A stretch of DNA of 64,000 bases from Lewinellaceae bacterium (GTDB taxonomy: Bacteria; Bacteroidota; Bacteroidia; Chitinophagales; Saprospiraceae): assembly GCA_020636095.1 (NCBI GenBank), contig JACJYN010000006.1, positions 248,001-312,000 on the forward strand. The letters run 5' to 3'. The notes under the pieces are model-generated. The model saw only the letters and a program-made list of their open reading frames with translations. It searched no databases and had not been told where the DNA came from. A program made the translations under genes and the position numbers. Below, in pieces: positions 51,252-60,400 of this stretch. Every line of letters begins with the position of its first letter. Within the stretch, counting starts at the first letter, position 1.

Positions 51252-54200
51252 CTACTGTTGAATCCCTATCGGAATGGGCGCATCAATGTCTTTAATGAAA
51301 AAGGCGACTTTCAGGGCGTAGAACAAGCTAGGGTCCAATGATTCTTTCCCAAAGGGATTTTTTACGTAGGCGCCATCCTCTATAAACTGGGGGGCCGGTT
51401 GAGGGAATTCATATAAATGAATGAGCGTATGCCCATTTTCCTCATCGCCCTCACCGATAAACCGAAAGCCCATCCCGTCAAAGGCGACGGCAACCACCAT
51501 TTGATTGTCCGGCAGGGTTTTTTTCAGCTGGATTTCCAGCGGCGTTTCCTTTAATTTTTCCGGTTCATTACCGGTTATTTCAATGGCCTCCAGTACCTGG
51601 TAACGGTTTCCCTCTTCGGAGGTGATGCTCATGAGCCGAAAGCCTTTGGTACTGAGCTGGGAAAAGTGGTTGCCGGGGTCGTAGCTGAGCCTCGGGCCGA
51701 GGCAGGGAAGCATGCATACGCGTGCTCGCAGGCTGACGTGGGGGAGGATCCGGATCTCTCCGCCCAGTAGGGCCGTATCCGCCGTATCGTTGATCTCATT
51801 AAGAGGGTTGATAAAATGGATCGTTCTGGTAAGACTGTGCCAAGCGCCCTCTTTGGGAAGGTAAACGGGGGTGGAATTTTGGCCCTCGCCCTTCAGGTTT
51901 TCGAATTCGAAATTGCGTGAATGAAGTTCCTTTTCTGCAGATGGCCTTGTCAGTAATTCATAAGGAATGGGATGAGTGGTTACCAATAGTTTCAAAGAAA
52001 GGGAAAAGAACACTTCCCTCTGTTCAAACTTATAGGGGGCACCTTTTTCCCAAAGCTCAGTGCGTGCTGCCCCTTCCGGAGTGAATTGTACTGCTTCCCC
52101 GGGATGCAATATCGATGCGTCTCCCGGTATAACGAACAAGTAGCAATGAAGCGGTTCTTGCCCTCCAACGGCCTCGGCAAAAGGAGAAATAGTCCCCTGT
52201 TCTCTTTTGGAGGAGTGGTTACCTTCTGAAACAGTGGAATAGATTTTTATTTCACCTTTTCGGTATTCCTTCTTTTTACCGGTATTGTCCTCGATCACAA
52301 CGCCTAATTGGATGCTCCCCCCAATCCTGGACTGCTGGTCATTCATTTGCCGGAAGCGGTCTTCCCAAACTAGTATCTTCACGATATCCATGGCTTTTCT
52401 AAAAAAGTCCCCCGCTTCGGTAGCCAGGTTCATGAACAAAAAGCCGTCTTTGCGAAAGTCTAGGCCGGCTCGGGTGGCGGCCACTTCGTAGGCGTATCGT
52501 TCCGGCAGAGCAGAATTGACGACAGTAAGTATATTGAGAGATGCATCCCATTTTTCCATGAATTGTTCCAGGAGTTGCTGGCCTTCGGGGTCTTTTGCAA
52601 GGAAGTTAACATATTCAGGGTCTGCCGGAAACCGGGGAAAGACGCCCCGGTAATTTTTATTCCTGGAAAGCTTTGGCTCTGCTACGAAATTCAGGACGCT
52701 ATGATTCAGGTCCGGCCTTTGTAAAGTAGCCTGGCACACGAATCTTTCTTCAGTTGCCTCAAAAATATCGACCTGAACCGGCAAGTCTGAATAAACAGGT
52801 AGCCCCTTAAGCGTTCCACACCAAATGACCCAATTATCTCGTTCTTCGAGATAGCTGACAATATATGGCTTCGAATTGCCCAAAGAAGAAATGACGGCCT
52901 GATAATAGGAGTCTTTCGGGTCTTTGAGTTTTTTGTTTAATTTCTTGGCGAATTCCAAAGCGTTTGCGGTCCGGTATTCCTGCATGTCCTGGCTGAGTTT
53001 TGTCAAAACATCGGAGGGCAGCTGCACCAGCGCCTTAGCTGCTTCGGCGGCCGCCAGGGCTTCATCTCTTTGTGCTTTCAATCGTTCCAGCTCTGTACGT
53101 TGCAGCTGAAAGCTCTTTTTTACAAAGTCTAGTTCTGCCTGATTCAGCCAGGGGGCCATTTGCTTCCTTACATCTTCAAAGCGTTCGGAAGGGGTATCCT
53201 TTTGAAAATACCAGTTCCAATTCTCCAGCGCCACCAACTGCTCTGAGTCGGGGTCTTCTTCCCACAGCAGGAAAGCAATCGACTCGATGTTCCTTCCGGC
53301 GGAGCTTTTGGTGCATAACCATTCACCGCGCGGGTCCGTAATCGCCATCTGCAGTTGTTGCAGTTTTGGGTTGTTGTTCCAAAAAGGGGGGGCTTCCTGG
53401 CTTCGTGCTGTGGCGGGGTTTTGTTCCCAGGAGCGATTCTCCAGCACGGCCTGCCACAACTGCCGTTGCAGGGCCAGGTTTTCTTTGCCAAACTCATCGA
53501 TCCACTGCCGGCATTTGGGCCAGAAGTTGATCAGTGCGTCGTGCACCGGCTCCACGTAACGATGTCCTTTGTTGTCCTGCCCTTGCGCGACCAGATGAGC
53601 CGCCTCCATCTGCCGCAGCACCTCTTCTGCAAACCTGTCGTCCTGGTCTCCCGGAAAATCCAGTTCATTCAGCCCGGGCAGATCGGGATAGCTCAGGAAA
53701 ATCCGGCGCCGGGAGTAGCCGCCGTCATCCAGGGTGGCCATGCGCAGGAGAATGTTTTTCATGGCCCGGCGGTGGGCTTCATTGGGTAGGCCGTCATATA
53801 AGCCGCCGGCCCGTTGGCTCAGCGCCCCGCTTACCCCTTGCAATGCATGCCGGTAGTCCTCGAGGATGAGGCGTTGTTTTCGGCTCTTATCTTTGGCAAT
53901 CTCATAAAAAGCCTTCATAGTGAAAGATAGCAGGGGCAACGCACCGGGGGCATTGGCGACCTCCTCCAGAATCTCGTTGATGAGCTCCTCTCCGGTGTCC
54001 CCCTCATCGGTTTCTTCCTTATCCCGGAAATCGTACATGGCCCACCAGGCTGGGCCGGTAATGGCCTGCCGGAGTTCATCGAGGTCCATGGGCGGCACGC
54101 GGTAGATCCGTTTTTTCTCCCAGTATTCGCCCAAAGGAGAGCTTTTGAGCTGCCATTCAAAATCGGAGCGCATGGTGAAAATGGCCCGCTGTTGATTTTC

Positions 54201-55682
54201 CTGAACTGCTGTAATGAGATGCATTACCAGCTCCTGCAATTGTTCCTTGTCCGGGTGGGAGAACAACTCCTCATACTGGTCGATCAGGAGCGCGCATCTT
54301 TTCCCGGAGGCCAGTTCGCCCTGTAAACTTTCCAGCTTATCTGTGTGAGGTGCCGAAGGCGCGCTATTGGCAGGAAGCAATTCACTGGGCCGGACCGACA
54401 GGAAAACTTCGTACTCCTTCAGCACGGGGAATACCCCGGCTTTGGCCAGGGAGGATTTGCCGGAGCCGGACGGGCCGGTAATAAACAGGATATCGGCATC
54501 TTCCTGGCGCAGGCGGGCCACCACTTCCTGCACCACCCGTTCGCGCCCGAAGAACACCGGCGCATCAGCCGTTTCGTAGGGCGCCAACCCTTTGTAGGGG
54601 TTCTTATCCGGGTCTTCGGCAAATTTGAAGCGCTTTGAATCGATCTTTGGGTTGATAAATATGAACTCTCCTTCCCGGTGCTGGGCCATGGGGAACAGCC
54701 CGGGGTGCTGGGGTTTCACCTCGCCGGTGATCTTCTCCACCCGGTCCCAGACGTAGAGGAACAGCTCGGTGGCGGTGATGATGCCGTCGCCCTGCGCCTT
54801 GCCGCGGTTGCCCGCCAGGGGAACGTCGGCCTTGCCCTCCAGGGCTTCCATCAGGGTGGTGGCAAAGGGGGAGTGGTCGCGGATGGCGGCCCACTTGGCG
54901 GAGTCGTTGGCGGTCTGCTCCGGGCCGGCGGAGACGAGCACCTGCCAGGCATTGCTGCTTTTGAACCGCTCGTAGCGCCGTTCGTACATGGGCATGAGGA
55001 AGGGCTTGGGCCGCCCCCGGCTGAGGCTCGAGAAGCGGAACTTGCCGGCGAAGCAGCAATCCAGGATCAGGAGGGTATGCTTGCAGTCCAGCGTCGACAG
55101 GGCCTTATAAACTTCATCCATCGGCAGCAGCGAATCGTTGTCCAGCAGCTTATTGGTGGCGTCGGTGGCGGCCAGATAACCGGCCGGGCCGTCCTTGATC
55201 TCGCCGGGGAAGCCGTGGCCGGCATAGTAAAAGACGATGGAATCTCCGGGCTGGATGTCCAGCTGGTTGTCGGGCGCCAGGAAAAGGGTTTCGCGTAGTT
55301 CATCGGCCTGTCCTTCGTCGATAACCAGTTCGAGGCTATTCAGGCCGGCAGTATCCGCCACCTCACCGGCGGTTTTCAGCCAGTGGGCCTGAGAGCGGTA
55401 GGAAAAGGAACCGAAGGTGAAGGTTTTTTCCTGGATGGACAGGCTGGCACTGCGCTGCGGGTCTTTTATCCAATCCAGCAGGGTTGCGACCTGCGCCTGG
55501 CTGACGTCGTTCATCAGCAGGACATTATCGAAGCCCTGTAGCGCTTTCAGGCGCTTGGCAATCTCCCGGGAATCGCCGGCGGCGGTCTTCAGGTTGGCGT
55601 CCAGCCCCCGGTATTCATTGATGCCGATGACGAAGGCGTGGCTTTTTCGGAAGCCGAGGGTTTGGTTGCGGGAGATGGGCAT
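51252..55682 (-). CDS. Caspase-STAND ATPase protein with unassigned C-terminal domain
   Basis: 1476 residues. Residues ~12-290 form a caspase/C14 domain: IVFYYAGHGFPG (His156) and LLILDCCFAGKF (Cys210 likely nucleophile, DCCxxG). Residues ~370-800 form a STAND-type NTPase: VFFGRERVVQEV, Walker A GPSGSGKSS (403-411), Walker B ALLIDQYEELF (about 464-474), then winged-helix-like YVEPVHDALINFWPKCRQW. A coiled coil (LERLKAQRDEALAAAEAAK) follows. Residues ~910-1476 match nothing I recognise; a strip near 1230-1300 (HCYLFVIPGDASILHPGE, FFSLSLKLLVTTHPIPYELL) recalls DUF4384. No signal peptide: cytoplasmic. The first ~900 residues parallel the 57485-61321 protein. STAND proteins act as ATP-gated switches that oligomerise after sensing a trigger. 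Confidence 0.88.
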   Translation of the reverse strand: MPISRNQTLGFRKSHAFVIGINEYRGLDANLKTAAGDSREIAKRLKALQGFDNVLLMNDVSQAQVATLLDWIKDPQRSASLSIQEKTFTFGSFSYRSQAHWLKTAGEVADTAGLNSLELVIDEGQADELRETLFLAPDNQLDIQPGDSIVFYYAGHGFPGEIKDGPAGYLAATDATNKLLDNDSLLPMDEVYKALSTLDCKHTLLILDCCFAGKFRFSSLSRGRPKPFLMPMYERRYERFKSSNAWQVLVSAGPEQTANDSAKWAAIRDHSPFATTLMEALEGKADVPLAGNRGKAQGDGIITATELFLYVWDRVEKITGEVKPQHPGLFPMAQHREGEFIFINPKIDSKRFKFAEDPDKNPYKGLAPYETADAPVFFGRERVVQEVVARLRQEDADILFITGPSGSGKSSLAKAGVFPVLKEYEVFLSVRPSELLPANSAPSAPHTDKLESLQGELASGKRCALLIDQYEELFSHPDKEQLQELVMHLITAVQENQQRAIFTMRSDFEWQLKSSPLGEYWEKKRIYRVPPMDLDELRQAITGPAWWAMYDFRDKEETDEGDTGEELINEILEEVANAPGALPLLSFTMKAFYEIAKDKSRKQRLILEDYRHALQGVSGALSQRAGGLYDGLPNEAHRRAMKNILLRMATLDDGGYSRRRIFLSYPDLPGLNELDFPGDQDDRFAEEVLRQMEAAHLVAQGQDNKGHRYVEPVHDALINFWPKCRQWIDEFGKENLALQRQLWQAVLENRSWEQNPATARSQEAPPFWNNNPKLQQLQMAITDPRGEWLCTKSSAGRNIESIAFLLWEEDPDSEQLVALENWNWYFQKDTPSERFEDVRKQMAPWLNQAELDFVKKSFQLQRTELERLKAQRDEALAAAEAAKALVQLPSDVLTKLSQDMQEYRTANALEFAKKLNKKLKDPKDSYYQAVISSLGNSKPYIVSYLEERDNWVIWCGTLKGLPVYSDLPVQVDIFEATEERFVCQATLQRPDLNHSVLNFVAEPKLSRNKNYRGVFPRFPADPEYVNFLAKDPEGQQLLEQFMEKWDASLNILTVVNSALPERYAYEVAATRAGLDFRKDGFLFMNLATEAGDFFRKAMDIVKILVWEDRFRQMNDQQSRIGGSIQLGVVIEDNTGKKKEYRKGEIKIYSTVSEGNHSSKREQGTISPFAEAVGGQEPLHCYLFVIPGDASILHPGEAVQFTPEGAARTELWEKGAPYKFEQREVFFSLSLKLLVTTHPIPYELLTRPSAEKELHSRNFEFENLKGEGQNSTPVYLPKEGAWHSLTRTIHFINPLNEINDTADTALLGGEIRILPHVSLRARVCMLPCLGPRLSYDPGNHFSQLSTKGFRLMSITSEEGNRYQVLEAIEITGNEPEKLKETPLEIQLKKTLPDNQMVVAVAFDGMGFRFIGEGDEENGHTLIHLYEFPQPAPQFIEDGAYVKNPFGKESLDPSLFYALKVAFFIKDIDAPIPIGIQQ

Positions 55683-55812
55683 GGTGGTTTTATTTTTCAG
55701 TAAAAATTATTTTGCGTTTTGGCGATGTATAAGGCCTATTACACAACCCTGCGCCATGAGGTGCAAAAGGATCAGGCAAAAGGCCATGCGATCCGGCACG
55801 AATATCTGCCGC

Positions 55813-57228
55813 TCATTCCCCCTCCAGTACATCCGCAATAGGCGCCCCTCCTTTTCCCCGGCGAGCCACCCACACATTGGCCCCGCAGATAGCCGGGTTG
55901 ACATCCGGGTTTTGCAGTTCGCTGATCAGGGAGCAGCAGGCTGCCGCCGGGTCGCCGGAAGCGTCCAGAGCGCCGATCCAGTATTCATTGCCGGGATAGG
56001 AGTTGCCATCCCAGGCGTAGCTGGCCACGAGTAGTTTGCCGGCATGCGGCCCGCTGAGCGGTTCCATGGGGTTCTCGCGGTTGAAGTGGATGCGGATTTG
56101 GTTATCGCCACTTTGCAGCACTTCTCCATTGCCGGCCGAACCGCAGTGGGTGCAGGAATCCGGATACCAGGAAAAGCAAAGATCGGAAATATGGGGTAAG
56201 CCGTTGTCTGAGATCACATCGGCAAAAGCTGCTATGATCAGTTTTGCCTGTTGTTCTTTAGCTTCCTCCAATGCCCAAACGCCTATACCGTAGCCTACGG
56301 CGATGACGTAGGCGGAAGTGCCGGCTGCTTTGGCCCGCTCGTTGGCCTCGAGCAGAAAGGGCTCGGCAATCAGGCGCATCCGGTGTTTATAAGCTGCGGT
56401 GTTCAGGTAACAGGTTTGCCCTCCTCTTTGGAAAGGCAGGAATTTTCCGGAGGCATCCTGGCTGGCGGTTTCGTAATCTGGAAAATACCAACGCTGCTCT
56501 TCCCCTTCCCGGTAGCATTGCGCCCAGGGCGCCAAAGTCCGGCTTACCCAGGATTCAGGATCGGCTTCGGGGCCATAGCCATTGGCCGCCGTATTTTGTT
56601 CCGGGGTAACGGTGAGGTGCTGCCACTCCATGAATCCGGGCCTTTCGAAACGAGCGCCAACCAATCCGATGTAGACACCCCGGGCTTCGAAGCCGCCGGG
56701 CGTATCGTGCTGGCCCATATTATTACGCCGCCCATTGTTGATGAAAAAGGTTTCAGCAGATGCGCCCAGCAAGGCGGCGAGCTGCATTTCTGGATAGGAA
56801 TTGTATTCGCTGAGGAGTAAAGGTGATTTTTCGATCGTATCGAAACCACCCCTACCTCGGGTTCTTCCGTCTCGTAAGAGAAAATCATCTGCTTCATTCA
56901 TAAACATCAGGGGGCGCTTCCGGAAGAGCTTATCCAGGAAATCCGGGAGGCTCATTTTTTCATACACCGCTCTTTCCGCCGCGCTTCCGTGCTCCCGGCG
57001 CAGTTTCAGAAAGGCCCTGGCCAGATGTACGGCCTCTTCGGCGATGATCAGGCGAGCGCCGGCGGCCATGGCCTCGATCTCCTCAGGAGGGTATTCGAAC
57101 GGCGCCTGGGTGACGGCCTTCAACCGATTCGACGGAACCCGGAGGTGGGGCTTAGACGGAATCGGGAAGCAGGCCGCAGCATCAGCATTTTTCACCAGTT
57201 GGGTGTAGGGGGTGATGGCGTTTTTCAT
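55813..57228 (-). CDS. Unassigned 471-residue protein of the caspase cluster (possible DUF4804-like)
   Basis: The start is at MKNAITPYTQLVKNADAAAC, 25 bp after the stop of the 71-residue gene. The protein is soluble, with three notable blocks: MNEADDFLLRDGRTRGRGGF, VIAVGYGIGVWALEEAKEQ and LLVASYAWDGNSYPGNEYWI followed by GALDASGDPAAACCSLISEL. The last recalls the family I know as DUF4804, whose fold and function I do not know; confidence in that link is moderate at best. The conserved Gly/Asp/Ser blocks suggest a ligand- or nucleotide-binding pocket. Its place between two caspase-STAND genes makes it a candidate effector, target or regulator of the module. Confidence 0.75.
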   Translation of the reverse strand: MKNAITPYTQLVKNADAAACFPIPSKPHLRVPSNRLKAVTQAPFEYPPEEIEAMAAGARLIIAEEAVHLARAFLKLRREHGSAAERAVYEKMSLPDFLDKLFRKRPLMFMNEADDFLLRDGRTRGRGGFDTIEKSPLLLSEYNSYPEMQLAALLGASAETFFINNGRRNNMGQHDTPGGFEARGVYIGLVGARFERPGFMEWQHLTVTPEQNTAANGYGPEADPESWVSRTLAPWAQCYREGEEQRWYFPDYETASQDASGKFLPFQRGGQTCYLNTAAYKHRMRLIAEPFLLEANERAKAAGTSAYVIAVGYGIGVWALEEAKEQQAKLIIAAFADVISDNGLPHISDLCFSWYPDSCTHCGSAGNGEVLQSGDNQIRIHFNRENPMEPLSGPHAGKLLVASYAWDGNSYPGNEYWIGALDASGDPAAACCSLISELQNPDVNPAICGANVWVARRGKGGAPIADVLEGE

Positions 57229-57253
57229 GTGATAATTTTTATGGGTGAAAAAG

Positions 57254-57469
57254 TTATTCCTCTTTTTCCTCCTCCGTCGCCCGCAGCGGCGTAAAGTCAT
57301 ACAGCGCTTTCAGCTGCCGGGCCTGGATGTGGTATGCGTGGCCGGGATCTGATAGAATTTCTTCGAACAGCTCCTGGAAGGCCGCCTCGTGGGTGCGCCT
57401 GTCTTTTATGTAGCTTTTCACCGAATACCAATCCGATTCTTGGGCCTCCTTGTTGCTTATAATACCCAT
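57254..57469 (-). CDS. 71-residue protein between caspase-STAND gene and its neighbour
   Basis: MGIISNKEAQESDWYSVKSY opens the protein; KDRRTHEAAFQELFEEILSD and PGHAYHIQARQLKALYDFTP follow. It is wholly helical by appearance and ends in TEEEKEE. It lies 15 bp after the 57485-61321 stop and 25 bp before the next start, so it is embedded in the operon. It could be an adaptor or inhibitor of the caspases; that is speculation from position. A truncated relative is found at the other end of the cluster (51046-51235). Confidence 0.72.
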   Translation of the reverse strand: MGIISNKEAQESDWYSVKSYIKDRRTHEAAFQELFEEILSDPGHAYHIQARQLKALYDFTPLRATEEEKEE

Positions 57470-57484
57470 AGGCTTTGCTTCGTT

Positions 57485-60400
57485 TTATCGCGTTGATGTT
57501 TCGGGTTCGAACAATGCTAAAATACGATCGAGGCTTTGGATTACGGCCTCCTCCTCGATGTGCCCGCTCAGGGCGATCTCCCGCATGGGGAAGGCGAAGG
57601 TGTCACCCAGTTGAAGCAGCGGGATGTTGGTCATGGTGGAGGGGGAAACGACGAAGACGTCCTGCCTGCCCTTGTTCTTCGCTTTCAATTCCCGGGCGCA
57701 GAACTGGTACACTTCGTCCAGGTAGACCATGCCGTTGCCGTCCAGGTCGGCCTCCCGGGTTTCAAAACAACGCCGGATGACCTGAGAGAAAAAGCCTCCT
57801 TCTCTTGACTCTAGTGCATTTTGCCCGTAGGACGTCCCGCTCAGCCCGAAGACGCTGTGGGTGATATAGTCGAAATCAGCCGACTTATTGGCGTCGATCA
57901 GCGGCTGAAGGAATTCGGCGCCGTAGCAGAAATCGACGATCAGGATAACGGTGGCGGGAGATTTCATCAGCGCTTCACAAATCTCCCGGCCGAACAATTT
58001 ATCCTGAAGGCCTTCCGAGTAGGAATAGAAAAAGCACTGTCCATTGTTAGGGTCTTCGGGGTTATTTACCTTTTTGCTGTGGCCGGATAATAATACCAGG
58101 ATATAGTCAAATACACTGGCCCTGGCCGTAGCCTCGCCGATGGCCTTCATGATATTTGCCTCAGTGGCCTGGCTATTGACCAGCAAATGGGTTTCCACCC
58201 GGTTGTACAGTTTGCCTTCCTGTTTTCTGATCGCTTCGGAGACGGTCTCTACATCCTTTACGCATCCCGTCAGGTCCCGGATATTCTTATCGTTTTCCGG
58301 GTAGTCGTCGATGCCTGCCAGCACCTGGAATAAATTGGGCTTTCGGCCCTCCTTGATGACTTCCAGGTCTCGCCTGGCCCTGCCTTTGTACTTTTGTTTG
58401 AAGGCCTGCATCTGCATGCCCATTTTACGGGCCATGTTTTCTACTTCTTTTTGGCGCTGCTCGGCTATGGCCTGCAGCTCCCGTGCCTTATCTCGCTCGG
58501 CAATGGCGCGTTCCAATGCGCTTTGCTGGGCTTCAAAGCTCTTTTTCACAAAGGCCAGCTCTGCCTCGTTCATCCACGGGTCCATCAGGGCAAGGATGCG
58601 CCGGTACACCTCTTCGGGTTGCAAAAGCCGCTTGGGCGCCTCCCGCCCGTTTAGGGGTTTCCATTCTTCTTGCTCTTCCTCTGTCAGCAGATATTCTTCG
58701 AAGGGGGCCAGTAACTGGAGTTGCTCTTCTGAAGGATGCTGCCCGAACAGCAGGTAGGAAAAAGAAGATAAGCTGAGATCGGCCCAGCCTTTTTTGCACA
58801 ACCAGGTGTCGGTGGGGTCGGTGATGGCGCGCTGTAGCTGCTGCAGCTTGGGGTTGTTGTCCCAGAGCGGAGCTTCCTCTCTGTCCGTGTATTCATCTGG
58901 TTCCCAGTTATGGTGGTCGACGACGGCTTCCCAGAGTTGCCGTTGCAGGGGGAGGGTTTCCTTGCCAAAGTCTTCCACCCACTGACGGCACTGGCTCCAG
59001 TGATTGATCAGGGCGTCGTGGGCCGGCTCGACGGTGGGCAACCCCTTGTGGTTTTTGCCCTGGACAAGCAGGTGGGCCGCTTCCATTTTATCGATCAGGC
59101 TTTTCAGGGTTGGCTGGTTTTCTTCACCATAGTCCAGCTCGTAGAGGGGGCCGTCTTTTTTCGCCTGGCGGCCCGCTTCATTTTCATTGACCTCTGCGTA
59201 CGTCACTTTTCGCCCTTTGTACTCGGCGTCGCTCAGATCGGCCATGCGTAGCAGAATTTTCCGCATCAGGAGCTGTTCATCGGCGCTCAGATCCAGGTAG
59301 AACGCCTGGGCATTGGCGCTCAGGGCGCCGGCAACTCCACCCAGGCCGTCTTCGTAATCTTCCCGGATAAGCTGCTGCTTTCTCGTAGGGTCCAGTTCGC
59401 CATTTTCCTTCGCTTTTTTATAAAAGGCCTGCATCACGCAGGAAAGCAGTGGGAGGGCGGCGGGACAATAGGCTACATCCTTCAGGATTTGGTTGATGAG
59501 TACTTCTCCATCGTCGGTATGGCCGGCGCCGGGGCTATCTTTAAAATCGTACAGGGCCCACCAGGCCGGGCCGGTTAGCGCTTCCCTCAGCTGGTCCAGG
59601 TCCATGGGCTGGAGGCGGAAGAGGTGCTCATTCGTCCAGTAGTTGTAGCGTTCTCCGCCTGTGGCGCCGCTGAGTTGGGTCTTGGGCATCTGCCATTCGG
59701 CATCTGAGCGCATGGTGAAAAGAACGATCAGCGGGTGCGTTCTGCCGGTTTGCTGTTCGATGACGGCCAGCAGCGCTTCTTCGAAAGCCGCTTGTTCTTC
59801 TTTAGAGTGGAATTCGGTAAAGAACTCCTCAAACTGATCGACGAGGATCACCTGCTTCTTTTGGGGGGCTAAATGCGCCAGTAATTCCGAAAACCCCGTC
59901 CATTCTTTTCGCTGATATTCGCCTTTGATTTCAGTTTGTTCGCCTTCCACCTTTTCCACCGCCGTAATGGTGGCCCCCACTACCTGATCGAGGGGGGCGG
60001 GCCGAAAGAGGAACAACTCCTCATAGCCGTAGTTTTTACGCAGCGCCGGAAACAAGCCCGCTTTGGCCAGCGAAGACTTTCCGGCGGCGGAAGGGGCCGT
60101 GATAAAAATAACCGGCGGCAGTTTTGCTTCTCGTTGCGCGTCGACCTTGCGGAGCAGGCTGGCCAGGGCCTGGTCGCGGCCAAAGAACAGGTTGGCGTCT
60201 TCGGGTTCGTAGGGCAGCAGGCCCTTGTAAGGGTTCTTATCCGGGTCTCTGGCAAATTTGAACTGCCCCGGTTCCATGTTCGGGTTAATGAAGATGAACT
60301 CCCCTTCCCGGTGCTGCGCCATAGGGAATAAGCCCGGGTGCTGGGGCTTTACCTCGCCGGTGATCTTTTCAACCTGGTTCCAGACATACAGGAACAATTC

